Below the pieces are notes generated by a model. That model ran no database searches. It was given only the letters and a program-made list of their open reading frames with translations, and was not told where the DNA came from. A program made the translations under genes and the position numbers. From assembly GCA_041557595.1 (NCBI GenBank), contig JBFFGE010000030.1:1-31627 (forward strand): a stretch of DNA of 31,627 nt. The letters are read 5' to 3'. Numbering within the stretch: position 1 is the stretch's first letter; each line of letters starts with the position of its first letter. This DNA comes from JAOTYV01 sp041557595. GTDB taxonomy: Bacteria > Pseudomonadota > Alphaproteobacteria > UBA8366. Below, one piece after another: positions 14,226 through 21,800 of the stretch.

Positions 14226-15179
14226 TCAGTCCGCCGCCGCCGGCACCTTCAATTGTTCCAACTCCGCACCGAGAAATCGCGCCAGCGCGCCCATACCGGA
14301 GCGGTCGGTGTCCGTGCGGCCCGAGGCGGCCTCGGCGTCGGGATTGTAGTTGGTGTTGGTGTTGATGTCGTACACCCAGGCCTGGTCCTGCGCATCGATG
14401 ATCATTTCGATGCCGGCCACTTCGATGCCGTTCTGCGCGAGGAAGTGCTCCATGCGCGCATGCAGCGGGTGACGATACCCGTCGAGGATTTCGAATTTCG
14501 GCCGGGCCGGAACGGTATCGGCTTCGGGAATGTTGCAGACATCCGCCGGGCACAGTTCGAACCCGTCCGACGTATCGACTCGCACCGTGTAGAGCAGTTT
14601 GCCGCCGACGAATTCGTTGCGCAGGATTTCCGGCTGCGCGGGCCGGATGTAACGCTGCACCAGGACGGTTCCGTCCGGGCCTGCATCCAGCACGCCGCCG
14701 GCCACCGCGTCGTCCGCCGCCTCGGCGGTTTCGAACAATTGGACGCCGAGCCCCTTGCCGCCGCGGTTGGGTTTCAGGATCAGCGGGCCGCCCATCGTCC
14801 GGATCGCCTTGCGGACCGCATTCTGCCCCACGGCGACGATGGTGTGCGGCACCGGAATGCCCGCGACATTCAGCGCGGCATATTGTTTCGCCTTGCTCAG
14901 CTCCAGTTCCAGGGCGCGTCCGCCGTTGACCACGCGCCGTCCATGCGCTTCCAGCCAGGCCAGCACGCTACCGGTCAGTTCCGGCGCGAAACGATGGTCC
15001 CGCGTATGCGAGGACGCGCTCATCCGGTTGTAGAAGACGCCGTGGGGCGGCAGCGCCGCAAGATCGACATCGCCTTCCGCCAGATGCCACTCGGTAAAGT
15101 CCAGGCCTCGCGCATCGAAGGCGGCGCGCAACGGCGCGAGCCACTCGGCATTTTCGTGCACGATGAAAACCTTGCTCAT
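14226..15179 (-). CDS. RimK-like ATP-grasp ligase
   Basis: A 317-residue ATP-grasp protein. It has an N-terminal pre-ATP-grasp domain (about 1-95, with FYNRMSASSHTRD). ATP-binding segments follow: SKAKQYAALNVAGIPVPHT, then GGPLILKPNRGGKGLGV (the lysine and glycine-rich loop) and VLVQRYI. The metal-binding region YDINTNTNYN comes near residue 280. These match the RimK / glutathione-synthetase-like group, which joins a carboxylate to an amine or thiol using ATP. No partner or carrier peptide gene is beside it, so the substrate is unknown. A Shine-Dalgarno sequence (AGGGA) lies eight bases before the ATG. It is divergent from the aminotransferase gene across a gap of about 250 bases containing palindromes, so the two may be co-regulated. 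Confidence 0.85.
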   Translation of the reverse strand: MSKVFIVHENAEWLAPLRAAFDARGLDFTEWHLAEGDVDLAALPPHGVFYNRMSASSHTRDHRFAPELTGSVLAWLEAHGRRVVNGGRALELELSKAKQYAALNVAGIPVPHTIVAVGQNAVRKAIRTMGGPLILKPNRGGKGLGVQLFETAEAADDAVAGGVLDAGPDGTVLVQRYIRPAQPEILRNEFVGGKLLYTVRVDTSDGFELCPADVCNIPEADTVPARPKFEILDGYRHPLHARMEHFLAQNGIEVAGIEMIIDAQDQAWVYDINTNTNYNPDAEAASGRTDTDRSGMGALARFLGAELEQLKVPAAAD

Positions 15180-15203
15180 GACCGTGTCCCTGAGATCGAT
15201 TAA

Positions 15204-15271
15204 TACAATTATTTACTGTATTTTATTATGCGCTGATCAATCTGAATGTAAAACCTGCGCTGACAATGTCA
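15204..15271. promoter_or_regulatory. Palindromes in divergent ATP-grasp/aminotransferase region
   Basis: The gap at 15180-15427 has an AT-rich stretch (15195-15235) next to the ATP-grasp gene. TACA...TGTA half-sites flank a nine-base centre at 15204-15220, and TGACA-A-TGTCA is a perfect odd palindrome at 15261-15271. These look like operator sites of a dimeric regulator. No regulator gene is adjacent and I cannot name the family. The rest of the gap (15272-15419) shows nothing clear. Confidence 0.4.
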
Positions 15272-15427
15272 AGGCGTCGTTCGGCGCAATACACCGCCGG
15301 CGCGGGACGGACGCACGAGTTTGGAGTAAATCGTTGCGCGAATACGCCAACATTGTAGGCTAAGAACGCGGGATGAGTGGTGGCACAGGCCCGCATTACG
15401 TCACATCGCGAACAGGAGATCCGCGTC

Positions 15428-16807
15428 ATGTCTGAATTGGGGAATTCCGCGGCGAGCAGGGATATCGCCTACGTCCTGCATCCCTATACGAATTTGGAAA
15501 AGCACAAGGAAGCGGGCCCGCACATCGTGACCAAGGGCGAGGGCGTCTGGATCTATGACGAGTCCGGCAAGGCCTATATCGAGGGTATGGCGGGGCTCTG
15601 GTGCACGTCGCTCGGCTTCGGGGAGCAGCGGTTGATCGACGCCGCGACCAAGCAGATGCAGGACCTGCCCTTCTATCATGTGTTTGCGGCAAAAAGTCAC
15701 AACCCGGCCATCGATCTCGCCGAAAAGCTGATCGGCATGGCGCCGGTGCCGATGTCGAAGGTCTTTTTCGCCAATTCGGGCTCGGAGGCGAACGATACCG
15801 CGATCAAGATGATCTGGTACTACAACAACGCGCTCGGGCGGCCGGAAAAGAAAAAAATCATCAGCCGGATCAAGGGCTATCACGGTGTTACCGTCGCCGC
15901 GGCGAGCCTGACCGGGCTGCCGGCCAATCACCGGGATTTCGACCTGCCGATCGCCGGAATTCTGCACACCGAGTGTCCGCATTATTACCGATACGCCGAA
16001 CCGGGCGAAACCGAGCAGGACTTCTCGTCCCGGCTCGCCAAAAGCCTGGAGCGGATGATCGAGGATGAAGGGCCCGAGACCATCGCGGCCTTCTTCGCCG
16101 AGCCGGTGATGGGGGCGGGCGGAGTGATCGTGCCGCCGGCCGGCTATTTCGAGAAGATTCAGCCAATCCTGAAGAAGCACGACATCCTGTTCGTCGCGGA
16201 TGAGGTGATTTGCGGGTTCGGTCGGACGGGCAATATGTTCGCGACCGAGACCTACAGCCTGGAGCCGGATATCATCACCGTGGCGAAGGCATTGTCGTCG
16301 GCCTATCTGCCGATTTCGGGGCTGCTCATCAACGAGAAGGTTTCCGATGTGCTGTACAAGAACAGCGGCAAGATCGGCACGTTCGGGCACGGCTTCACCT
16401 ATTCGGCGCACCCGGTCAGCGCGGCGGTCGCGCTGGAAACCCTCAAGATTTACGAGGAACGCAACATCGTCGGGCATGTCCGTTCCGTAATGCCCCGGTT
16501 CCTCGACGGTCTGCGCCAATTTGCGGACCATCCGCTGGTGGGCGAAGTGCGCGCGGTCGGACTGGTCGCGGGCGTCGAGCTGGTGCAGGACAAGGCGACG
16601 AAAGCCTCGTTCGATCCGGCCGACGGTGTCGGTCCATACTTTGCCGCGCGGGCGCAGGAACATGGTTTGATCGTGCGCGCCGTTCCCGGTGATACGATTA
16701 CGCTGTGTCCGCCGTTGATTATCTCGGACGGCGAAATCGACGAATTGCTGACCCGGTTCGGCAAGGCCCTGGACGACGTCGCCCTGCGGCGAAAGAAGGC
16801 GGCATAG
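15428..16807 (+). CDS. Class III PLP-dependent aminotransferase (omega-transaminase-like)
   Basis: A 459-residue class III (omega) aminotransferase. FFANSGSEANDTAIK binds the PLP phosphate, and D258 in FVADEVICGFGRTG contacts the PLP ring nitrogen. K287 in ITVAKALSSAY is the Schiff-base lysine. W58 (GLWC) and the late arginine in IVRAVPGD fit the group of amine:pyruvate and beta-alanine/taurine:pyruvate transaminases. It would move an amino group from an omega-amine to a keto acid in the cytoplasm. The start at 15428 is chosen because AGGAGA lies nine bases before it and family similarity begins near residue 12; the frame is open 17 codons further upstream. It is divergent from the ATP-grasp gene and about 120 bases before hemA. 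The substrate is undetermined. Confidence 0.93.
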   Translation: MSELGNSAASRDIAYVLHPYTNLEKHKEAGPHIVTKGEGVWIYDESGKAYIEGMAGLWCTSLGFGEQRLIDAATKQMQDLPFYHVFAAKSHNPAIDLAEKLIGMAPVPMSKVFFANSGSEANDTAIKMIWYYNNALGRPEKKKIISRIKGYHGVTVAAASLTGLPANHRDFDLPIAGILHTECPHYYRYAEPGETEQDFSSRLAKSLERMIEDEGPETIAAFFAEPVMGAGGVIVPPAGYFEKIQPILKKHDILFVADEVICGFGRTGNMFATETYSLEPDIITVAKALSSAYLPISGLLINEKVSDVLYKNSGKIGTFGHGFTYSAHPVSAAVALETLKIYEERNIVGHVRSVMPRFLDGLRQFADHPLVGEVRAVGLVAGVELVQDKATKASFDPADGVGPYFAARAQEHGLIVRAVPGDTITLCPPLIISDGEIDELLTRFGKALDDVALRRKKAA

Positions 16808-16814
16808 TTCTTCA

Positions 16815-16844
16815 TTGCCACGGTGTGACGATGTCCCATATAGG
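16815..16844 (+). promoter_or_regulatory. Possible promoter for hemA
   Basis: TTGCCA (16815-16820) and TATAGG (16839-16844) are separated by 18 bases in the 123-base gap between the aminotransferase and 5-aminolevulinate synthase genes. The match to a housekeeping promoter is partial. A TATATTAAT stretch at 16863-16871 is another AT-rich candidate. Confidence 0.3.
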
Positions 16845-16930
16845 TTTGGCGGGGAGTAGTGATATATTAATCCGCGTGCGTAAGGATTTGGGGAATCGTC
16901 GCGCCTTTGGCCGCGAAGTCGGGATGTGTC

Positions 16931-18148
16931 ATGGATTATGAAGCCTATTTCGGCGAACAGCTGGATGACCTGAGGCAGCAGGGAAATTACCGCGTTTTCG
17001 CCGATCTCGAGCGTCAGGCGGGGGACTACCCGCGCGCGCTCCGCCATGACAGGGATGTGGTTAACGATGTCACGGTGTGGTGCTCGAACGACTATCTCGG
17101 CATGGGCCAGAACCCCGACACCATCGCGGCGATGAAGGAGGGGCTGGAGCGCTGCGGCGCCGGCGCCGGCGGCACCCGCAATATCGCCGGCACCAATCAT
17201 TATCACGTGCTGCTGGAACGTGCGCTCGCCGAGTTGCATGGGAAAGAGGCGGCGCTGCTGTTCACTTCCGGCTATGTCGCCAACATGACGGCGCTGGCGA
17301 CGCTGGCGTCGAAAGTGCCCGGCTGTATCCTGTATTCGGATGCGTTCAACCATAATTCGATGATCGAAGGCATGCGCCACAGCCGCGTGGACAAACGCAT
17401 CTTTCGCCACAACGATCCGGCCCATCTGGAGCAGTTGCTGCGCGATGACGATCCCGATCGTCCGAAGCTGATCGCCTTTGAATCGGTTTATTCCATGGAT
17501 GGCGACATCGCGCCGCTCGGCGAATTGGTCGAACTGGCCGAACGCTACAACGCCATGACCTATTTGGACGAAGTCCATGCGGTGGGGATGTACGGCCCCC
17601 GGGGCGCCGGCGTTGCCGAGCGCGACGGCGTCATGGACCGGATTACCGTGATCCAGGGAACGCTGGCCAAGGCCTTCGGCGTGGTCGGCGGCTATATCGC
17701 GGCCTCCACCGCCTTGATCGATTTCGTCCGGTCTTTCGGGGACGGTTTCATCTTCACCACGGCCCTGCCGCCGGCGATTGCCGCGGGTGCCTTGAGCAGC
17801 ATTCAAACGCTGAAAGGGCAGGAGGGCGGCGCCCTTCGGGCCCGGCACCAGGAGCGCGCGCGGACCTTGATGGCGAAGCTCCGGGATGCGGGAATTCCGG
17901 TGATGCCGTCGGTCACCCATATCGTGCCGGTGATGGTCGGCGACCCGGTGCGGTGCAAGGAAGCCAGCGATCTGTTGCTCGACGAATACGGTATTTACGT
18001 CCAGCCGATCAATTTTCCGACCGTTCCGAAAGGCACCGAACGCCTGCGGATCACGCCGACGCCGCTGCATACGGATGAAATGATGGACCGGCTGGTTGCC
18101 GCCCTGATCGACACCTGGCAGCGCCTGTCCCTGAAAATGGCAGCCTGA
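16931..18148 (+). CDS. hemA: 5-aminolevulinate synthase
   Basis: A 405-residue PLP enzyme of the alpha-oxoamine synthase family that condenses glycine and succinyl-CoA to 5-aminolevulinate, the first step of haem synthesis by the C4 route. The N-terminus MDYEAYF, the segment VWCSNDYLGMGQ, GAGAGGTRNIAGT, and IYVQPINFPTVPKGTERLRITPTP near the C-terminus are hallmarks that separate it from KBL and BioF. D213 in YLDEVHAVG and K247 in GTLAKAFG are the PLP-binding aspartate and lysine. The start at 16931 matches the usual MDYE N-terminus; the frame extends eight codons further upstream. The stop overlaps the Shine-Dalgarno sequence of the PadR-like gene, so the two form an operon. The C4 route supports an alphaproteobacterial host. 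Confidence 0.97.
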   Translation: MDYEAYFGEQLDDLRQQGNYRVFADLERQAGDYPRALRHDRDVVNDVTVWCSNDYLGMGQNPDTIAAMKEGLERCGAGAGGTRNIAGTNHYHVLLERALAELHGKEAALLFTSGYVANMTALATLASKVPGCILYSDAFNHNSMIEGMRHSRVDKRIFRHNDPAHLEQLLRDDDPDRPKLIAFESVYSMDGDIAPLGELVELAERYNAMTYLDEVHAVGMYGPRGAGVAERDGVMDRITVIQGTLAKAFGVVGGYIAASTALIDFVRSFGDGFIFTTALPPAIAAGALSSIQTLKGQEGGALRARHQERARTLMAKLRDAGIPVMPSVTHIVPVMVGDPVRCKEASDLLLDEYGIYVQPINFPTVPKGTERLRITPTPLHTDEMMDRLVAALIDTWQRLSLKMAA

Positions 18149-18159
18149 GGAAACGCGCG

Positions 18160-18690
18160 ATGTATCGTGACAACACCCTGATCCCGAGCGAGGCGATCCG
18201 CCTGGCGGCGCTGGGCACGCTGCTCGAACGCCCGATGCCCTATGCGGCGCTGGCAAGCCAGATTCGGCATTTCGTCGAGCGTGTTACGGGACCGTCGCTG
18301 GATTTGCTCGGCACCTCGTTGGAGCTCTTGTGCCATGAGGGGCTGGCGGCCACCGATGGCGTTGCGGATACGCGGGAGACCGCGGAACTGCGCATTACCG
18401 ACGCGGGACGCGAAGCCTTTCGGGTGCTGATGACGTCGAACGTTCGGGCGCCGGCGAACGACGTCTCCAAACTGGTGATCGCGCTGAAAATCCGCTTCCT
18501 CGATTTGCTGGATGCGGCGGATCGCGAGGAGCAGGCCGTGTTGCTGATCGAAATGTGCGAGACCGAACTGGCCCGGCTCAAGGATTTGCAGGCATCCTAT
18601 GGAACGGGTCCGCTCGGCGATTGGCTGGGCCTGGAAATCGCCCAGGTGACGCAACGCCTCGACTGGTTCCAGGCGCTGCAGACGCGCTAG
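18160..18690 (+). CDS. PadR-like winged-helix protein (putative regulator)
   Basis: A 176-residue protein. Its first half (AIRLAALGTLLERPMPYAALASQIRHFV ... GLAATDG ... LRITDAGREAF) has the helix pattern and wing (LRITDAG) of a PadR-type winged-helix domain. The second half is a helical region with the segment MCETELARLKDL, followed by LGLEIAQVTQRLDWF, as in the PadR C-terminal dimerisation helices. It begins 11 bases after hemA with GAGGAAA as Shine-Dalgarno sequence, so it is co-transcribed. Regulation of hemA or of haem use is a natural guess but nothing in the sequence proves it. The assignment rests on pattern recognition only. Confidence 0.6.
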   Translation: MYRDNTLIPSEAIRLAALGTLLERPMPYAALASQIRHFVERVTGPSLDLLGTSLELLCHEGLAATDGVADTRETAELRITDAGREAFRVLMTSNVRAPANDVSKLVIALKIRFLDLLDAADREEQAVLLIEMCETELARLKDLQASYGTGPLGDWLGLEIAQVTQRLDWFQALQTR

Positions 18691-18702
18691 CGCAAATCCC
18701 GA

Positions 18703-18721
18703 GCGAACCGAAACGGTTCGC
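18703..18721 (+). terminator. Hairpin after the hemA operon
   Basis: GCGAACCG (18703-18710) and CGGTTCGC (18714-18721) are perfect eight-base arms with an AAA loop, 12 bases after the stop of the PadR-like gene. The following sequence has only a short T-rich run (ATTTGTG), so it is a weak intrinsic terminator or a palindrome with another role. Confidence 0.5.
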
Positions 18722-18751
18722 GACGACGTATTTGTGTAAAAACCAAGAGTT

Positions 18752-18811
18752 AGACCATTTCCTATTCGTCAATTTAAACAAGAAACGGTCTGGCGCCGGT
18801 TACGCCCGGCG
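18752..18811. other. Two further stems in the convergent gap before the SDR gene
   Basis: AGACCATTTC (18752-18761) pairs with GAAACGGTCT (18782-18791) with one mismatch around an AT-rich 20-base loop. CGCCGG (18794-18799) pairs with CCGGCG (18806-18811), ending one base before the SDR stop. The second is well placed to terminate the minus-strand SDR transcript. The AT-rich loop contrasts with the surrounding GC-rich DNA. Confidence 0.35.
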
Positions 18812-19561
18812 TCACAAATGCTGGCCGCCGGTAACGAAGATCTCGGTCCCCGTCACATAGCCGAAATCCGGCGAACAGAGCTGGTAGACGCAACTCGCCA
18901 CTTCTTCCGGCGTTCCCATCCGGTGCATCGGAATCCGGTTGATCAGGGGTTCGTATTCCTCGCCGATCATTTCGGTCTCGATCTCACCGGGCGCGACCGC
19001 GTTGACGCGCACGCCGAGTGTCGCGAATTCCACCGCCATTTCCCGGGTCAGCGCCGACAGCGCCGCCTTCGAGGTGGAATAGGCGGAACCGGCGAAGGGG
19101 TGAATTTCGTGCCCGGCAATCGAGGTGATATTGACGATCGCGGCGCCGCCATCCTTGGCGCCGAGACTCAGCGCCGTGGCGAAGTTTCGGCTAAGCGTCA
19201 GCGGGGCGAAGAAATTCAGCTCGAACACGTCGCGCCAGCGGTCGAGGCTGCCGTTCAGACAGCCCAGCCGTTCGTTGAAATCCGTTTTCGGCGACAGCGC
19301 CGCATTGTTGATCAATCCGTGCAGCGGCCGATTTTCCAGGGCTTCCAGCGCTTCGCCGGTAAATTCCGCAACCGAGGCGGCATCGGATAGGTCGGCCGGG
19401 ATATGGCGGGTCCAATTGGGGTCCCGTTGGCAGGCCTCCGGCACGTCGTCCCGGCTGCAGGTGATGATCTGCCAGCCTTCGTCGGAAAAACGCTTCACCG
19501 TGGCATGGCCGATGCCGCGGCTGGCGCCGGTAAGAATCAGGTTCTTTTTCGGTGCTGTCAT
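18812..19561 (-). CDS. Short-chain dehydrogenase/reductase
   Basis: A 249-residue classical SDR. TGASRGIG (11-18) is the NAD(P) glycine motif, LINNAA follows the fourth strand, and the active site reads NITSIAG then AYSTSKAAL, giving the Ser-Tyr-Lys triad. The C-terminal FVTGGQHL is also typical. The acidic and basic residues after the second strand (CSRDD) favour NADP(H). It resembles members annotated as 3-oxoacyl-ACP reductase-like oxidoreductases, but the substrate cannot be told. It starts nine bases after the end of the cation efflux gene on the same strand, so it is probably the last gene of a pdxH - cation efflux - SDR operon. Confidence 0.92.
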   Translation of the reverse strand: MTAPKKNLILTGASRGIGHATVKRFSDEGWQIITCSRDDVPEACQRDPNWTRHIPADLSDAASVAEFTGEALEALENRPLHGLINNAALSPKTDFNERLGCLNGSLDRWRDVFELNFFAPLTLSRNFATALSLGAKDGGAAIVNITSIAGHEIHPFAGSAYSTSKAALSALTREMAVEFATLGVRVNAVAPGEIETEMIGEEYEPLINRIPMHRMGTPEEVASCVYQLCSPDFGYVTGTEIFVTGGQHL

Positions 19562-19570
19562 ATCGCGGCC

Positions 19571-20506
19571 CTAACGGTATTGATCGTGGTCTTCGTCGAT
19601 GCCTTCCGGGTCCTGATGAATGATGATTTCGGAATCCGGAAATTCCGCGCGAATGAGCGCTTCGACTTCATCCGCAATCTTATGCGCCCGAACCAATAGC
19701 ATGTCCTGATCCATTTCCAGATGAAATTGGATGAACACGGTATTTCCCGACCGGCGGGTCTTCAGATCATGCGCCCGGTGGGTGTCCGGATGGGAGCTCG
19801 CTATCCTGTATATCCGCGTCCGGTCGGCCTCCGGCAGTTCGCGGTCCATCAGCATATCGAGCGCCTTGCGGACGATAAGCCACGCGTTGAAGGCGAGATA
19901 TCCGGCGATCAAGGCGCCGAAGATGGGGTCCGCCAACGTCCAGCCGCCCCATGCGCTCAGCACTAGGGCCGCGATGACCGCGGCATTCATCAACAAGTCG
20001 CCCCGGTAGTGCAGCGAATCCGCGGTGATCGCGATGGATCCGGTGCGCGCCACGACCCAGCGCTGGAAGATCACTAACGAAAGGGTCAGGACGATGGTCA
20101 CCAGGATGACGGCGATGCCGACCTCGGGCCGTTCGATGGTGCGCGGGTGCAGCAACCGTCCGCCGACCTCGAACAGCAGGAGGACTGCCGATCCGATGAC
20201 AAACGCGGATTGGGCGAGCGCCGCGATCGCTTCCGCCTTGCCGTGGCCGAAACGGTGGTCGCGGTCGGCCGGCACTTGCGCCTGGCGCACCGCGACCAAG
20301 GTCACGACCGACGCAAATATGTCGAGCAGCGAGTCGATCAGGCTCGACAGGAGAGCGACCGAATCGGTGATCAGCCAGGCCCCCGTCTTGATCGCAATCA
20401 GGCAGAGCGCAACGGCAACGGACGCGTATGTTGCAAGCCGCGTCAATCGGTTGTTGGCGTCCTGAGTGGCTTGCAGGTTGATCGGATCGTTGTTCGTCAT
20501 TGTCAT
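19571..20506 (-). CDS. Cation diffusion facilitator (FieF/YiiP-like efflux protein)
   Basis: A 311-residue inner-membrane cation/proton antiporter of the CDF family. About six membrane helices cover residues 25-205, followed by a cytoplasmic ferredoxin-like domain (about 210-300). The transport-site residues match FieF/YiiP: D58 and D62 in SLIDSLLD, and H166 and D170 in SLHYRGD. HRFGHGKAEA is the conserved cytoplasmic loop. Expected cargo is Zn(II), Fe(II) or Mn(II); the DxxxD/HxxxD set favours zinc or iron-type members. The start at 20506 (MTMTNND) lies five bases after the pdxH stop and an in-frame ATG two codons later is possible. The C-terminal EDHDQ cluster is acidic and histidine-bearing, as in other members. 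Confidence 0.93.
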   Translation of the reverse strand: MTMTNNDPINLQATQDANNRLTRLATYASVAVALCLIAIKTGAWLITDSVALLSSLIDSLLDIFASVVTLVAVRQAQVPADRDHRFGHGKAEAIAALAQSAFVIGSAVLLLFEVGGRLLHPRTIERPEVGIAVILVTIVLTLSLVIFQRWVVARTGSIAITADSLHYRGDLLMNAAVIAALVLSAWGGWTLADPIFGALIAGYLAFNAWLIVRKALDMLMDRELPEADRTRIYRIASSHPDTHRAHDLKTRRSGNTVFIQFHLEMDQDMLLVRAHKIADEVEALIRAEFPDSEIIIHQDPEGIDEDHDQYR

Positions 20507-20511
20507 TGTCT

Positions 20512-21105
20512 TCAGGGAAAGAGCCGTTCGACGCGCCAGTCGGCGCCGTCTCGAATGAATACCTCGCGCTCGTGGAGCCTGAACTTCCCCTCGCTCCAGA
20601 ATTCGATCCGGTGCGGCGCGATCCGGTAGCCGGACCAGAAGGGCGGGCGCTCCACCGGTCCGATTCCGAAACGGGCGGTGACCTTGGCCACGCGCTTTTC
20701 CAGATCGAACCGCCCTGCCATCGGCCGGGACTGGTCGCTCGCCCATGCGCCAAGCTGGGCGCCGCGGTCGCGGGTCGCGAAATAGGCATCGGCTTCGGCG
20801 TCGCTCACCGGCTCGGCCGGGCCTTCGATTCGGATTTGGCGTTTCAAGGATTTCCAGTGAAACAGCAGCGCGGCCTTGGGGTTCGCGGCGAGATCGGCGC
20901 CTTTGCGGCTTTCCAGATTGGTGTAAAAGACGAATCCCTGCGCATCGACCTCCTTGAGCAGCACCATCCGGACGGAAGGCTGGCCGTCCGCCCCGACGGT
21001 GGCGACCGAAACCGCATTCGGAAGGTCGGGCTCGCTCCGTTTCGCCGCGTCGAACCACTCGGAAAATCGTGCGATAGGGTCGTTTTCGGCCATTCCTGTC
21101 TTCAT
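20512..21105 (-). CDS. pdxH: Pyridoxamine 5'-phosphate oxidase
   Basis: A 197-residue FMN enzyme that oxidises pyridoxamine- or pyridoxine-5'-phosphate to pyridoxal 5'-phosphate. VRMVLLKEVDAQGFVFYTNLESRKG, followed by LLFHWKSLKRQIRIEG, forms the FMN-binding split barrel. PPFWSGYRIAPHRIEFW and the C-terminal WRVERLFP are diagnostic for PdxH. Length equals the family norm. The start is uncertain between 21105 (MKTGMAEND) and 21093 (MAEND); neither has an ideally spaced Shine-Dalgarno sequence, and the frame is open much further upstream into non-homologous sequence. It is followed after five bases by the cation efflux gene. It is divergent from the lipoprotein gene. Two PLP-dependent enzymes (aminotransferase and hemA) lie 4 kb away. 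Confidence 0.94.
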   Translation of the reverse strand: MKTGMAENDPIARFSEWFDAAKRSEPDLPNAVSVATVGADGQPSVRMVLLKEVDAQGFVFYTNLESRKGADLAANPKAALLFHWKSLKRQIRIEGPAEPVSDAEADAYFATRDRGAQLGAWASDQSRPMAGRFDLEKRVAKVTARFGIGPVERPPFWSGYRIAPHRIEFWSEGKFRLHEREVFIRDGADWRVERLFP

Positions 21106-21265
21106 TCCTAGTATATAGGTGGTAGCGCCTGTGGGTCGTATGTTTCTAGACGGGTTTCGGTTCAAATTCGATGTAATACTGCCTATTTCTAATTCATCGC
21201 TCTTTGATAGAGTTGAAAACCGGAAATCCGATAGACGGCCCCTCATTTCGGGAGCAAGAGACGAT

Positions 21266-21730
21266 ATGCGCGTAAAACTGCCTTTGATCTTTATTTCGGC
21301 CGCGGTGCTCATCGCCGGATGTGCCGGCCCGGCGGAACGGACGCCGAGCGGCCCGCTTTTCGGCAGCGGCGGCGGCGCGACCCTGTCGGCACCGCCGAAG
21401 GACGAGAGCGTGGGCAAACCGATCCCGCCCGGCACGCTGATGTCCGCATGGGCCGGCAGCAACATCGAAAAGTCCCTGCGCCGGGAAGATCACGTGGCGA
21501 TGGAGCGTTCGGTCAAACAGGTGGTTTCCGCCCCGATCGGCAAGCGAATTATTTGGCGTAATCCCCGGTCCGGCAATTGGGGGACGGTTACCGCGGTCCG
21601 TGACGGCACCAGCGCGCGGACCGGCACCTATTGCCGCGAGTTCATTCACACCGTGACCGTCGAAGGCAGGACCGAGGAGAAACGCAATACGGCCTGCAAA
21701 TTGCGGAGCGGCCGGTGGGAAGTATTTTGA
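21266..21730 (+). CDS. 17-kDa/RT0821-type surface lipoprotein
   Basis: A 154-residue lipoprotein. The signal peptide MRVKLPLIFISAAVLIAGC ends in a lipobox (LIAGC), so C19 would be lipidated and the protein anchored in the outer membrane. The mature part starts with a Gly/Pro/Ser-rich linker. It then has the RT0821/Lpp0805-like surface-antigen domain: WRNPRSGNWGTVTAVR, TYCREFIHTVTVEGR and TACKLRSGRWEVF, with two conserved cysteines. Such proteins are common in alphaproteobacteria and their role is unknown. The start is chosen from the signal peptide; the frame is open upstream to 21119, but that part has no signal sequence. It is divergent from pdxH. Confidence 0.85.
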   Translation: MRVKLPLIFISAAVLIAGCAGPAERTPSGPLFGSGGGATLSAPPKDESVGKPIPPGTLMSAWAGSNIEKSLRREDHVAMERSVKQVVSAPIGKRIIWRNPRSGNWGTVTAVRDGTSARTGTYCREFIHTVTVEGRTEEKRNTACKLRSGRWEVF

Positions 21731-21800
21731 GCGTGGACTTCGCGATCGCTCATAATGCAATGGTGCGCAGGATCGCGCGGGTAATGAGGGCCGACAATCG

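Noticed and set aside
15163..15363. Small plus-strand frame (66 codons) overlapping the ATP-grasp start and divergent gap
   Set aside because: No ribosome-binding site and it overlaps the likely control region; nothing supports translation.
16861..16930. Possible riboswitch ahead of hemA
   Set aside because: The gap is only 123 bases and shows no tandem glycine-riboswitch or other known pattern.
15401..18256. 951-codon minus-strand open frame antisense to the aminotransferase and hemA
   Set aside because: Striking length, but it mirrors two well-conserved genes. Codon structure of GC-rich DNA commonly leaves the antisense frame open, and I see no domain in it.
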